Assembly (NCBI GenBank): GCA_030065875.1
Contig: JASJCR010000003.1
Coordinates: 42,185-106,184 of the forward strand
DNA length: 64,000 nt
DNA from: Ardenticatenaceae bacterium
GTDB lineage: Bacteria > Chloroflexota > Anaerolineae > Promineifilales > Promineifilaceae
Direction: 5' to 3'
Shown: positions 33,953 through 42,950 of the stretch, piece by piece
Numbering within the stretch: position 1 is the first letter of the stretch
How the letters are laid out: each line of letters begins with the position of its first letter
The notes under the pieces: generated by a model
Seen by the model: only the letters and a program-made list of their open reading frames with translations
Databases searched by the model: none
Told to the model about the DNA's origin: nothing
Made by a program: the position numbers and the translations under genes

Positions 33953-35188
33953 ATGGAATTACGCCCCAATTCATCACCCGTTTTTTTAGAGACCAAACCA
34001 CACCCAAAATTAAGCACGGCCGGCCGGGCCACGCTCCTTCTGGGCGCGGCCTGTATTGCCGTCATCATATTTCAGGGCTTTACTTTGGATGAGGTTTTCA
34101 ATGGCTTTGTGCTGCTGTTGGCTGCTGTGGCCGTTGCCATTCTGGTGCTGCTCGATCGCTGGCTGGTGCGCACCTATGGCGAAAATCCGCCGTATGGTAT
34201 TGCGGTGGCCGCGTTGGTAGGTCATGCGCTTCTGGTCGAAATGGTAGCCCTGGCCGATGGGTTAACCTACACCTCGATTCTCTATTTGACCCTGCCTTTC
34301 CCCGCATTTTTTATGCTTGGCCGGCGCCCCGGATATGGGGTTGGATGTCTCATTTTGATTTGGCTGACGATCAAATTTTTTATCTTTAAACCCGATTGGT
34401 GGCTCGATCCGGTCACGGTGAACACCTTCACCCTCCTTTTTGTGTCCGTTATCTTGATGGTTGTCATGGCCGAAGTGGTGCAGCGTGAACGCAGCAGCCG
34501 CCGTCACGCGGAAGATCTTTTTGCCGATTTAAGCGATTCCCACCGACAGCTCAAGCGGTATGCGGAACAGGTGGCTGAATTGGCCACGGTTGAGGAGCGA
34601 AACCGGCTGGCGCGTGATATTCACGACGGTCTCGGCCATTACCTGACCGTGATTGGAATCCAACTTGAAAAGGCGCGAACGTTGGCGGAAGACGATTGGC
34701 AAGAAACGCTGGCCAGTATCGGCCATGCCAAGCGTATGGCCGATCAGGCGTTGACCGACGTGCGGGAATCGGTGCGCACCCTGCGTGAGCCCAAGCCCCC
34801 ATTTGCGCTGCGGCCGGCGCTGGCTGACCTGGTTGATAACGTCAAAGACGCACCGTTTACGGTTGATATTCAGATAAAAGGGGAGGAAAAGCACTTCACC
34901 CAACAGCAGCTCATGGTTCTCTTTCGCATGGTTCAGGAAGGATTGACAAACGCCCAGAAACACGCCCAGGCCCAGCAAATCACTGTACACATCAACCTGA
35001 ATCGGGATGAAGCGACTTTGACTTTTAAGGACGATGGAATTGGCATGACCAACTCAGAGGGAATCGGGCTGCGAGGGCTGCGTGAGCGGCTCGAGCTGGT
35101 AAGCGGCCGGCTGCAAATCTACAGCGCGGCCGAACAGGGCACCACGCTTGAAGTCCATATTCCCAGCAGGAGATCGCGGCATGGGTGA
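33953..35188 (+). CDS. Sensor histidine kinase, NarL/DegS type
   Basis: The 411-residue protein has five or six N-terminal membrane segments (about residues 20-185) forming a MASE-like sensor without a large outer domain. A short coiled coil follows, then the HisKA_3 dimerisation domain with ERNRLARDIHDGLGHYLTVI, phospho-acceptor His224. The ATPase part shows MVQEGLTNAQKHAQA (N box), DDGIGM and GIGLRGLRERLELVSG. It would phosphorylate the response regulator encoded next, whose ATG lies inside the last codons (8-bp overlap). The stimulus is unknown. The membrane-embedded sensor suggests a membrane or cell-envelope signal, as an inference. Confidence 0.9.
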   Translation: MELRPNSSPVFLETKPHPKLSTAGRATLLLGAACIAVIIFQGFTLDEVFNGFVLLLAAVAVAILVLLDRWLVRTYGENPPYGIAVAALVGHALLVEMVALADGLTYTSILYLTLPFPAFFMLGRRPGYGVGCLILIWLTIKFFIFKPDWWLDPVTVNTFTLLFVSVILMVVMAEVVQRERSSRRHAEDLFADLSDSHRQLKRYAEQVAELATVEERNRLARDIHDGLGHYLTVIGIQLEKARTLAEDDWQETLASIGHAKRMADQALTDVRESVRTLREPKPPFALRPALADLVDNVKDAPFTVDIQIKGEEKHFTQQQLMVLFRMVQEGLTNAQKHAQAQQITVHINLNRDEATLTFKDDGIGMTNSEGIGLRGLRERLELVSGRLQIYSAAEQGTTLEVHIPSRRSRHG

Positions 35189-35846
35189 CCATATTCAGCT
35201 CATGATTGTCGATGACCAGGAACTGATGCGCGATGGTTTGGTCACGATTTTGAATCGCCAGGAGGGGATTGAGGTCGTGGCCATCGCCTCAGATGGACGT
35301 GAAGCGTTGACTCTGGCCCTAGAACGGCGGCCGGATGTGATCCTGATGGATGTGCGCATGCCGATCATGGATGGCGTTTTGGCCACTCGGGAGATTTGCC
35401 AGCGGCTCCCGCACTGCCGCATTTTGATGCTGACCACGTTTGACGACGAGGATTACATCGTCGGCGCTCTACAGGCGGGGGCCGTGGGGTATGTTCTCAA
35501 AAATATACCGATCGAAGATTTAACCGAAGCGGTGCGGATGGCCCATCGGGGGCTGTTTCAGCTCGATACCACGGCCGCAGCCAAGATCGTCGAGCAGCTT
35601 AAGCCGACGGGAACCAGCAGCGAACCAGATCCGGCCGCTGTCCAGCAAATTGCTGGCCTGACGGACCGGGAGCGCGAGGTGATGAATCTCGTGGCGGAAG
35701 GGGCCAACAATCGGGAGATTGCAGAGAAGCTGGTTATTTCAGAAGGAACGGTCAAAACTCACATTTCTCGCATTCTCAATCAGCTCAATTTACGAGACCG
35801 AACCCAACTGGCGATTTTTGTTGTCCGTCACGGTCTGCACAGTTGA
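35181..35846 (+). CDS. Response regulator, NarL/FixJ family
   Basis: The 221-residue protein starts at ATG 35181, overlapping the kinase stop by 8 bases, which indicates translational coupling. The receiver domain has the acidic pair DD at 11-12, the phosphorylation site Asp57 in ILMDVRMPIMDG, the Thr in MLTTFDDEDYI and Lys in YVLKNIP. The C-terminal LuxR helix-turn-helix is complete: LTDREREVMNLVAEGANNREIA then GTVKTHISRILNQLNL. It should bind DNA as a dimer when phosphorylated by the partner kinase. Possible targets include its own operon and the next regulator gene, but no binding site could be identified. Confidence 0.92.
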   Translation: MGDHIQLMIVDDQELMRDGLVTILNRQEGIEVVAIASDGREALTLALERRPDVILMDVRMPIMDGVLATREICQRLPHCRILMLTTFDDEDYIVGALQAGAVGYVLKNIPIEDLTEAVRMAHRGLFQLDTTAAAKIVEQLKPTGTSSEPDPAAVQQIAGLTDREREVMNLVAEGANNREIAEKLVISEGTVKTHISRILNQLNLRDRTQLAIFVVRHGLHS

Positions 35847-35913
35847 GCTTCACTTTCGAACACGACGCTTACAAATCAATCTAGAATGGCGCCTCCCTGG
35901 CAAGCTATCCCGT

Positions 35914-35943
35914 TTGACGCCGTTTCCATCCCTCAACTACAAT
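35914..35943 (+). promoter_or_regulatory. Sigma-70-type promoter of the ATPase-LuxR gene
   Basis: TTGACG (35914-35919), an 18-bp spacer and TACAAT (35938-35943). ATG 35951 lies 7 bases after the -10, so transcription should start on or next to the start codon. Confidence 0.6.
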
Positions 35944-35950
35944 GAGGGCG

Positions 35951-38536
35951 ATGGAACTGGTAGAACGCGAACCCTATTTAGAAGAATTGCAGGCGGCCGT
36001 TGAAGATGCCAAAAAAGGGGCAGGGTGTCTGGTGCTGGTCAGCGGCGAAGCAGGCATTGGGAAGACAACCCTCCTAGAACAATTTACCAATCGTCAGCGC
36101 CGCATCACCCCTGTTTATTGGGGCTCTTGCGACGCCCTCTTTGCTCCCCGGCCGCTCGGGCCGCTGCACGATATGGCCATACAAATTGGAGGGACGCTGG
36201 CTGACTTTTTGGCCAGCGATACACCGCGTTCGGCCGTTTATTCGTGGGTAATGGGGCTGCTGCAGCGCCGGCCGGCCATCTTTGTTTTTGAAGACGTTCA
36301 CTGGGCCGATGAAGCCACCCTCGATCTGCTGCGCTTTATCGGCCGGCGCATTAACCGCACCACCGCTCTGATGATCGTTTCTTTCCGCGATGATGAGTTA
36401 GGGCCGCGTCACCTGCTTCGTCACGTCCTTGGTGATTTGGGTTCCTCATCAGCGGCTCGCTGGATTCAGCTGCCCCCTTTGAGTGAAGGAGCTGTTCAGG
36501 GGCTGGTTGGCGATCAGGCGGTTGACGCGGCGGCTCTTTTTCACCAAACCGGCGGAAACCCATTTTACGTCACGGAGGTGCTGGCCAACCCGACGGGAGA
36601 AATTCCGGCCAGCGTGCGCGAAGCGGTTCTGGCGCGAGCGGCGCGATTGTCCGCCTCTGGTTATGCGGTTTTGGAAGCGGCCGCCATTATCGGCCGTCGC
36701 ATCCAGCCGTGGCTTCTGGCGATCGTTACTGGGGCGGAAGCACCCGCGGCCGATGAGTGCATCGCCGTCGGCATGTTGGTCGCTCAACATGGAGAGTTGG
36801 TGTTCCGTCACGAGCTGGCCCGCGACATGATTTTGGAGGCGATTTCACCGCTTCGAAAACAGGTGCTGCATCGTATGGTGCTTGACGCGCTGAAATCATC
36901 AGCCTTGGGTCGTCAGGATTTAGCCCGTTTGGCCCATCATGCTGAGGCGGTCTTGGATCGCGAGGCGGTTTTGGAGTTTGCCCCGGCCGCCGCCAAAGAA
37001 GCATCCGGAGCTGGAGCCCGTCGTGAGGCCGCCACCCTCTACGCCCTGGCGCTGCGCTTTGCGGCCGATCTAGATTATCCGGAACGAGCCCTGCTGCTGA
37101 TGTCTTATGCGGAAGAGTGTAATTTGATTGATCAGCGGCTTGAGGGGTTAGAGGCGCTGCAAAATGCGTTAGCTCTGTGGCAAGAGCAAAATAATATCTT
37201 GAAAGAAGGGGAAACCCTGGCCCGCATCACCTTCTTGTTAAATGGTCTCGGCCGCACCGAAGATGCCGAACGGGCGTGTGCCCAGGCGATTGAGAAGCTC
37301 GAAGGACAGCCCCCAGGCCGTGAGTTGGCGCTTGCTTACCGCACACATTCCGGTCTGCTTATGCTTAGCCAAAATCATCACCAGGCGATTTCCTGGGGAG
37401 AGAAAGCGATTGCTCTGGCGAAAGAATTGGGGGACACGCAGCTGATGTTGGCTTCAAGTGTTCCAGTCGGCTCGGCTTGGCTCTCGGTTGATTATGAGTA
37501 TGGATGTCAATATCTGGAAGGAGTTTTGGAAACCGCCCGCGAAGCCGGTCAAGAAGTGGTAGCCGCTCATGTATACGCCAATTTAAGCTCTTTATCAAGC
37601 GAAATCTATCAATTTGAACAGGCTGAGCGGTACACTCGTGAAGGGACCGCTTATGCAACCGAACACGGTCAGGAAAGGTTTTTGCTCTATATGCTGGCCT
37701 GGCAGGCAATGACCTATACTCGTTTGGGTCGCTGGCCAGAAGCGCTTGATCTGGCCGAGCAAATTTTAGGTCGTTCAGGAGTTTCTGTGACCACGCGCAC
37801 TACCGCCCTCGTTGCCCGAGGAATGGTGATGGCCCGCCAGGGAGATTCACAATCGGCTGCTGTATTAGATGAAGCGCTGTCTCTGATCGGCGATATGCGC
37901 AGCCTGCATCGTATTGGCCTGGTCAGGGCGGCCCGGGCGGAGGCCGCCTGGCTGTCGGGAAATAAACAGGCGACGATCAAAGAGGCGAAAATCGGTTTTC
38001 AGCTAGCGGTTGAGAAACAGCACCCCTGGTTTGCGGCAGAGATGGCGTTTTGGCTGTGGCGAGCTGGAGAAGCGGTGGAGATTGAGGAGTGGTTCGCTCA
38101 GCCGTTTGCCCAGCAGATCGCCGGCGATTGGCGGTCCGCGGCCGCTCTATGGGAAAAATTGGGGTGCCAATATGAACGGGCTCGGAGTTTAGCTGAGGGT
38201 GACCCACCCGCCCAGATTGCCGCCGTCGAGATTTTTGAGCGGCTTCGGGCGCAGCCTGAAGCCACCCGTCTCAGAGAAAAATTGCGGGCGGCCGGGGCGG
38301 TTCCCCGGCGGCCGAGGGCCTCAACCCGGGATAATCCGTTTGGCTTAACCAATCGTCAGGTGGAAGTGTTGACTTTGCTGGCCGAAAATCTGACCAATGC
38401 CCAAATCGCCGACCGCCTGCACGTCTCCCCGAAGACGGTGGATCATCACGTGTCCGCTATCTTGGGCAAACTCGACGTCCAAACTCGTTATGAAGCGGCC
38501 GAGATGGTTCGTCAACTCATTGATGGCCAGGGGTAA
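35951..38536 (+). CDS. AAA ATPase with C-terminal LuxR domain
   Basis: The 861-residue protein starts at ATG 35951 (MELVEREPYLEEL). An ATG 9 bases earlier lies inside the -10 box. Walker A SGEAGIGKTTL is near residues 35-45, and Walker B IFVFEDVHWADEA is near 117-129. A TPR-like helical array follows, and a LuxR helix-turn-helix closes the protein (LTNRQVEVLTLLAENLTNAQ, then KTVDHHVSAILGKLDV). This is the LAL/adenylate-cyclase-like regulator plan in which ATP and a ligand gate DNA binding. It follows the two-component pair and precedes the FAD oxidoreductase, which it may control. Confidence 0.88.
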   Translation: MELVEREPYLEELQAAVEDAKKGAGCLVLVSGEAGIGKTTLLEQFTNRQRRITPVYWGSCDALFAPRPLGPLHDMAIQIGGTLADFLASDTPRSAVYSWVMGLLQRRPAIFVFEDVHWADEATLDLLRFIGRRINRTTALMIVSFRDDELGPRHLLRHVLGDLGSSSAARWIQLPPLSEGAVQGLVGDQAVDAAALFHQTGGNPFYVTEVLANPTGEIPASVREAVLARAARLSASGYAVLEAAAIIGRRIQPWLLAIVTGAEAPAADECIAVGMLVAQHGELVFRHELARDMILEAISPLRKQVLHRMVLDALKSSALGRQDLARLAHHAEAVLDREAVLEFAPAAAKEASGAGARREAATLYALALRFAADLDYPERALLLMSYAEECNLIDQRLEGLEALQNALALWQEQNNILKEGETLARITFLLNGLGRTEDAERACAQAIEKLEGQPPGRELALAYRTHSGLLMLSQNHHQAISWGEKAIALAKELGDTQLMLASSVPVGSAWLSVDYEYGCQYLEGVLETAREAGQEVVAAHVYANLSSLSSEIYQFEQAERYTREGTAYATEHGQERFLLYMLAWQAMTYTRLGRWPEALDLAEQILGRSGVSVTTRTTALVARGMVMARQGDSQSAAVLDEALSLIGDMRSLHRIGLVRAARAEAAWLSGNKQATIKEAKIGFQLAVEKQHPWFAAEMAFWLWRAGEAVEIEEWFAQPFAQQIAGDWRSAAALWEKLGCQYERARSLAEGDPPAQIAAVEIFERLRAQPEATRLREKLRAAGAVPRRPRASTRDNPFGLTNRQVEVLTLLAENLTNAQIADRLHVSPKTVDHHVSAILGKLDVQTRYEAAEMVRQLIDGQG

Positions 38537-38581
38537 AATAGAACCTCACAGCTGATAGCAACTTCGCCCTGAAGCAAGCTG

Positions 38582-38590
38582 TGTTACAAT
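38582..38590 (+). promoter_or_regulatory. Extended -10 box before the FAD oxidoreductase
   Basis: TGT-TACAAT, about 30 bases before ATG 38620. A matching -35 is not clear. The position between the two coding regions supports separate transcription of the oxidoreductase. Confidence 0.4.
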
Positions 38591-38619
38591 CCGCCCATTC
38601 TTCAGAAAGCGAGAACGTG

Positions 38620-40272
38620 ATGACTAACGAAGTATTTGATGTGATTGTGATTGGCTCTGGCGCAGGTGGGATGTCTACGGCCGTTCCGCTGGCTCAGGCC
38701 GGCAAAAAAGTTCTTGTCCTCGAACAGCACGATGTGCCTGGCGGCTGGACCCACTCTTTCACTCTGGAAGGGTATAAATTTAGCCCCGGCGTTCACTACA
38801 TCGGAGGCTTGGGTCCCGGTGGCTCGATGCGTCGCATCTACGAAGGGTTGGGCCTCTCTCAGGATATCGCCTTCTGCGAGATTAATCCCGACGGTTTTGA
38901 CCACGTTTTTATTGGGGATGAGCGGTTCGACATTCCTAAAGGACGCGAGCAATTCGCTGCCCGACTCAAAGCGCGCTTTCCTCATGAAGCCAAGGGAATT
39001 GACGGCTACCTCAACACCTGTCAGATGTTGATGGACGAAATCCGACTGCTGACACGAGTGCGGGGGCTCGGTGACGCCATCCGTTTGCCCTTTCGTGCCC
39101 GCCATATTTTGCGATGGGCCACGCGTTCAGGGGCCGATCTCATCAACCATTTTGTATCTGATCCGGTGCTGCGGGCCATCTTCTCGGCTCAATCAGGAGA
39201 TCATGGGATGCCACCTTCGCAGGTCTCAGCCCCGTTACACGCCGGCGTGACCCATCACTACTTTGATGGCGGTTACTACCCGCTGGGTGGGGCATTTGCC
39301 ATCCCTCGGGCCTATGCCCGCGCCCTTAAACGTGCCGGGGGTGAACTGCGTCTCCAAACCCGAGTCGAGCGCATCCTGCTCGATGGCAAGCGAGTCCGCG
39401 GCGTTCGCTTGACCGACGGCACGGAAATTGCCGCCACGCACGTGGTCAGCAACGCAGATCCTGAGGTGACCTTTGGTCAATTTATTGGCCGGGAGGTTCT
39501 CAGCAGCCGGCTGCGGCGCAAATTGGATAAGGTGAGCTATTCCACCTCAGCCCTGAGCCTGTTTATGGCCGTCGATATGGATTTACGCGCCGCCGGGTTA
39601 GACTCTGGCAATTACTGGATTTACAATCACAGCGATGTGGATCGCATCTACAAAGATGGCCTAACGGATAAAATCACCCAGGATTTTAAACCAGAGGGCA
39701 TGTTCCTGACGGTGACGACGCTCAAAGACCCTTCAAAGATGCACAGTGGCCACCACACACTCGAGGCTTTTGTCTTCGTGAGCTATGAACCGTTTGCCAG
39801 GTGGGCCGATCAACCTGCCGGGGACCGAGAGTGGGAATACCAGCAGCTTAAAGAGAAGCTGACAGCCGGGATGCTGGCCGCCATCGACGCTCGAATTCCA
39901 GGGTTTAGCAAGCATGTGGTATTTAAAGAATTGGGGACGCCGCTTAGCAACGAACATTATCTTAACGCCACAAGGGGCAATCTGTACGGGATCGACAAGG
40001 GGCGGTTTCAGGTGGGGCCGTGGGCGTTTAAGAACAAAACAGAGATTGAGGGGTTGTGGCTAAGCGGAGCCAGCACCACGGCCGGGCATGGGGTGGCTGG
40101 GGCGACCAATTCTGGCCTGATGACGGCCCGGCAAATCTTGGGATGTCGATTCAAAGATTTGCTGCAGCAGAATGGGCCACCGCTGGAGATTTACCCTTCT
40201 GAAGAGCCCGACAAGTGGCCCGCCAAACTTCGCAGCCGCATGGAGAGAAACCCGCAATTTCGTGGTGAGTAG
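38620..40272 (+). CDS. FAD-dependent oxidoreductase, CrtISO/phytoene-dehydrogenase-like
   Basis: The 550-residue protein starts at ATG 38620. The in-frame GTG further up falls in the promoter. The FAD-binding motif VIVIGSGAGGMSTAVPLAQA is followed by LVLEQHDVPGGW. The C-terminal block WLSGASTTAGHGVAGATNSG closes the dinucleotide site. Length and motifs match the carotenoid isomerase/retinol saturase branch of the phytoene desaturase superfamily, which isomerises or saturates polyene double bonds. No carotenoid genes lie next to it, so the substrate is open. A perfect-stem hairpin follows the stop. Confidence 0.85.
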   Translation: MTNEVFDVIVIGSGAGGMSTAVPLAQAGKKVLVLEQHDVPGGWTHSFTLEGYKFSPGVHYIGGLGPGGSMRRIYEGLGLSQDIAFCEINPDGFDHVFIGDERFDIPKGREQFAARLKARFPHEAKGIDGYLNTCQMLMDEIRLLTRVRGLGDAIRLPFRARHILRWATRSGADLINHFVSDPVLRAIFSAQSGDHGMPPSQVSAPLHAGVTHHYFDGGYYPLGGAFAIPRAYARALKRAGGELRLQTRVERILLDGKRVRGVRLTDGTEIAATHVVSNADPEVTFGQFIGREVLSSRLRRKLDKVSYSTSALSLFMAVDMDLRAAGLDSGNYWIYNHSDVDRIYKDGLTDKITQDFKPEGMFLTVTTLKDPSKMHSGHHTLEAFVFVSYEPFARWADQPAGDREWEYQQLKEKLTAGMLAAIDARIPGFSKHVVFKELGTPLSNEHYLNATRGNLYGIDKGRFQVGPWAFKNKTEIEGLWLSGASTTAGHGVAGATNSGLMTARQILGCRFKDLLQQNGPPLEIYPSEEPDKWPAKLRSRMERNPQFRGE

Positions 40273-40283
40273 GTCTCACCTCA

Positions 40284-40316
40284 CCCTCGGATCATAGTCA
40301 AATTGTGATCCGAGGG
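40284..40316 (+). terminator. Perfect-stem hairpin after the oxidoreductase
   Basis: CCCTCGGATCA (40284-40294) pairs with TGATCCGAGGG (40306-40316) around an 11-base loop, followed by cgcttt. It begins 12 bases after the stop codon. The T-run is short, so termination is likely but not certain. Confidence 0.65.
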
Positions 40317-40337
40317 CGCTTTAACCAATCCACATAT

Positions 40338-40365
40338 GTAGGGGCTTGGCTAGCCAAGCCCTTAC
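40338..40365. repeat. Loop-less palindrome
   Basis: GTAGGGGCTTGGCT directly joined to AGCCAAGCCCTTAC, 14-bp arms with one mismatch. It is probably a small interspersed palindromic repeat. An R1-type block follows at about 40405-40455. Confidence 0.55.
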
Positions 40366-40655
40366 ACTTCGGTTTCATCCTGGCCACCTGTCCACAGCTT
40401 GAACGCACCCCTTAACCCCCTCCCGATTCGGAAGAGAGGGAATTTGTCGAGCTGAGCATTCTTCTTCTTGATCAGGCGACTTTGCCTTCACTCCATAAAT
40501 AGGGAACACCACTTTCCAAAATAGGGAGCCGCTCCCGATGCGGTCTTATTAAAACTCCATTAACCTGATCTTCATACCGAATCAAAATCAGCTGAACTTG
40601 GCTTGGATCAGCCAACCAAAGGTCGCAGCCTAGAATATACCTGAGAGGTGTGATG

Positions 40656-40919
40656 ATGCCCCGCTACCTGATCGAACGGACTTTTTTTCCGGAAACGGCC
40701 GGCCAAACCGATCCAGGATTGAAGCCGCAGATATGGCCGGTGGGTAACGACTTTGATGGGGTGATTTGGGTGACCTCTTATGTGACGCCCGATCATCGCC
40801 GGTCGTTTTGCATTTATGATGCCCCCTCACCCTCACTGCTCAGGCTGGCGGCCCAGCGCAGCGGATTGCCGATTGATCGAATCACCGAAATTGTCGTGCT
40901 AGACCCCCGTGACGATTAA
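40656..40919 (+). CDS. DUF4242 (SCO4226-like) small protein
   Basis: The 87-residue protein starts at ATG 40656, 7 bases behind AGAGG. Two alternative starts lie 3 and 6 bases earlier. It has the features of DUF4242: PRYLIERTF at the start, a central GVIWVTSYVTPDHRRSFCIY and DAPSPSLLRLAAQRSGLPID, ending in ITEIVVLDPRDD. The one characterised relative (SCO4226) binds nickel, but no His cluster beyond the core is evident here. The ferredoxin-like fold suggests a small cytoplasmic binding protein. A 53-residue membrane peptide gene follows 17 bp later, likely in the same transcript. Confidence 0.82.
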   Translation: MPRYLIERTFFPETAGQTDPGLKPQIWPVGNDFDGVIWVTSYVTPDHRRSFCIYDAPSPSLLRLAAQRSGLPIDRITEIVVLDPRDD

Positions 40920-40936
40920 TCATTGGAGATGGAGAA

Positions 40937-41098
40937 ATGATGCCCTTGCTTGAGATATTGATTGGATTGGGTTTTCTGATTATCTTTTACTGTTTTTGGG
41001 CGTATTGTGGAAGGCACAGCAAACCCGATGAGGTAAAACGGCTGCTGGGAGATGTTTATTCTCTAAGAAACAGCCAAAATCGAAAAAAACAGCGCTAG
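40937..41098 (+). CDS. Small single-span membrane protein (53 aa)
   Basis: This short gene has GGAGATGGAG just upstream of a double ATG (40937 and 40940). The product begins with one hydrophobic segment (LEILIGLGFLIIFYCFWAYC, residues 5-24) containing two Cys, followed by a basic, polar tail (GRHSKPDEVKRLL, later NRKKQR). The topology suggests an inserted N-terminal helix and a cytoplasmic positively charged tail. No family was recognised. It could be a regulator of a membrane enzyme or a toxin-like peptide. Its distance of 17 bp from the DUF4242 gene suggests co-transcription. Confidence 0.6.
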   Translation: MMPLLEILIGLGFLIIFYCFWAYCGRHSKPDEVKRLLGDVYSLRNSQNRKKQR

Positions 41099-41165
41099 TT
41101 CGAAGAATTAGAATTTTTTTGAATCAGTGAACTTAGTGATTTATTTCTCAAGTTCTTAAACAAAT

Positions 41166-41277
41166 TTAGCCACAGATTAACATGGGTTTTTACAGAACCC
41201 AGAAGGAGCAAGAGACAAATCGGTGTTAATCTGTGAAAATCCGTGGCTATTTAATTATTTGAGAAATAGACCACTTA
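41166..41277. repeat. R3-type repeat before the eCIS-core gene
   Basis: ccacagattaacatgggttt, then gttaatctgtgaaaatccgt and a decayed end (agaccacttaaaa). An in-frame extension of the next gene would read this repeat, so the repeat was taken as non-coding. Confidence 0.65.
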
Positions 41278-41288
41278 AAACGATCTTA

Positions 41289-42944
41289 ATGAAGACTTTA
41301 AAGCCAAAACAACAGCCGGGTCAAACCGGTTATTCGGGCAATTCGAAGTTACCTCCATTTAGGCGCGGCACGGTCAACCTTCGGGCGTCAAAATTAAAGG
41401 TAAATACCCCTAACGATAAATATGAGAAGGAAGCGAATCGTGCGGCAGAAAAGGTCGTTCACATGTCCGACCGCGAGGTTCCCAATCCACACGTTTCAGG
41501 CAAATTGAGGCAGTCAGCCGATCGTTCGGCAGCCTCATTATCATCCACCGGCAAGCCGCTTGACGAGGAAACGCGGGCATTTTTTGAACCACGATTTGGG
41601 TTTGACTTCGGTCAAATCCGGATTCACGCTGATTCACGGGCCGGTCAGCTGGCCAAAAATTTTCAGGCTCGGGCGTTTACGCTTGGGTCAGACGTGTTTT
41701 TCGGGCCTGGAGAGTATGCCCCGGCCACTTCTAGTGGCAAACAGCTTCTAGCCCATGAGCTAACTCATGTCACGCAGCCTGGCGGAGTCATTCGTCGACA
41801 GGAGATTCCTCCCTACTACAGGCCAGAGACTTTTACAACGGTTACCACAACGCGTTTAAATGCCGATGGAGTATTTACATCGCAGGTGCTTTACCAGATT
41901 TCAACCGCATGGACCGAAAAAGCATTTGCGAGGGAGGCCGCAACAGCGCAGAAAATTGTTGATGCTTTGGAGGCATCAGACTCGTTTATCAAAACGGCCG
42001 CCGCTTTGGATGATTATTACGCCAGAGAGGATACCCCTGGCATTTGGGTAGGACCTGGCCATGCAGGGACGCAGTATGTACCCGCAGGGACCGCCTATCG
42101 GTATCAGGAGGGAGGCTCTTTAAACAAAGAAGAGGATAAAGACAATATCTTTATTGATTTTTTGGCTCCTTTTTTTGGGTTTACCAATGAGCAGCAGATT
42201 ACTACCTTTGCGGCCAACATCATTCACGAAGCCTCCCATGCTTATAACATGCGCATCGCCAAGGTCACCGGAAGCGGTTTGCAAGGGCTACTGAAGGAGG
42301 AAAGCCGCACGCGGGAGGCGGAAATCAAGGCGCTTGAGGAAATCAAAGCCAACACGACAGATCCGGCTCTCATCGCCGAGTTAGACAATCAGCTGAATGA
42401 AATCCGCACGGGCGGGTTGACGGAGCGCAAAGTAGCTGAAAGCGTCAAGTCGGGTGGCGATTTAACCTACCTGGAAAGTTACTATGTGATGCAGGCAATT
42501 AACCGCTTTACAGACCGACGTGAAGAAGCCCGTGAAGCGGTTAAGAAGAGTGGGCACGACGGGTTTCAGGGATTGGCAAACCTGAAGGAATTTGACGAAT
42601 TTAACGTCCAGGTTTACCGATACAATGTGGTTTTTATGATTTTAAACAACAAACCGCCGATTCGCGACTCAAAGGTGGCCAAGATTGAAGAATTTTTAGG
42701 GAGTAAGCCAACCCTCAAGCAGCTGACAGACGCCAACAGCAGCGGGCTGAATGAGGGAGAGAAGCTGATGTTTAACCACGTGCTGCTGCTAGAGGCGTCC
42801 GTTATCGAAAAGGCGATTCAACAGGATTGGGAAGGGTTTGATCCCGATTCGGGGAATGCGGCCGATATGAGAGCCCATATCGCGGCCAAATATCTTGGCC
42901 GGCCGGATGTTTATGAATCGCTGCCGGATGAATCGCCCGAATAG
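41289..42944 (+). CDS. eCIS-core (DUF4157) protein with two HExxH motifs
   Basis: The 551-residue protein starts at ATG 41289. The first 90 residues are basic and disordered. The DUF4157/eCIS-core domain follows (about 90-170): LDEETRAFFEPRFGFDFGQI, then IRIHADSRAGQLAK, ARAFTLGSDVFFGPGEYAP and the zinc motif LLAHELTHVTQ (His156, Glu157, His160). The C-terminal 380 residues hold a second zincin-like motif, NIIHEASHAYN (His313, Glu314, His317), in a helical region. DUF4157 commonly marks proteins carried by extracellular contractile injection systems. No injection-system genes are in this window. The second domain may be a protease effector, which is an inference. Confidence 0.75.
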   Translation: MKTLKPKQQPGQTGYSGNSKLPPFRRGTVNLRASKLKVNTPNDKYEKEANRAAEKVVHMSDREVPNPHVSGKLRQSADRSAASLSSTGKPLDEETRAFFEPRFGFDFGQIRIHADSRAGQLAKNFQARAFTLGSDVFFGPGEYAPATSSGKQLLAHELTHVTQPGGVIRRQEIPPYYRPETFTTVTTTRLNADGVFTSQVLYQISTAWTEKAFAREAATAQKIVDALEASDSFIKTAAALDDYYAREDTPGIWVGPGHAGTQYVPAGTAYRYQEGGSLNKEEDKDNIFIDFLAPFFGFTNEQQITTFAANIIHEASHAYNMRIAKVTGSGLQGLLKEESRTREAEIKALEEIKANTTDPALIAELDNQLNEIRTGGLTERKVAESVKSGGDLTYLESYYVMQAINRFTDRREEAREAVKKSGHDGFQGLANLKEFDEFNVQVYRYNVVFMILNNKPPIRDSKVAKIEEFLGSKPTLKQLTDANSSGLNEGEKLMFNHVLLLEASVIEKAIQQDWEGFDPDSGNAADMRAHIAAKYLGRPDVYESLPDESPE

Positions 42945-42950
42945 AGTTTT

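Noticed and set aside
33448..34068. Frames in the spacer around 33.5-34 kb on both strands
   Set aside because: Their translations (for example CHSRESGNP or HPRAGGDPP) are the R2 repeat read as protein, a frequent false gene call.
41223..41288. Upstream extension of the eCIS-core protein (22 codons)
   Set aside because: The added sequence is the R3 repeat (ctgtgaaaatccgtggctat) translated. The basic disordered start at ATG 41289 is more likely.
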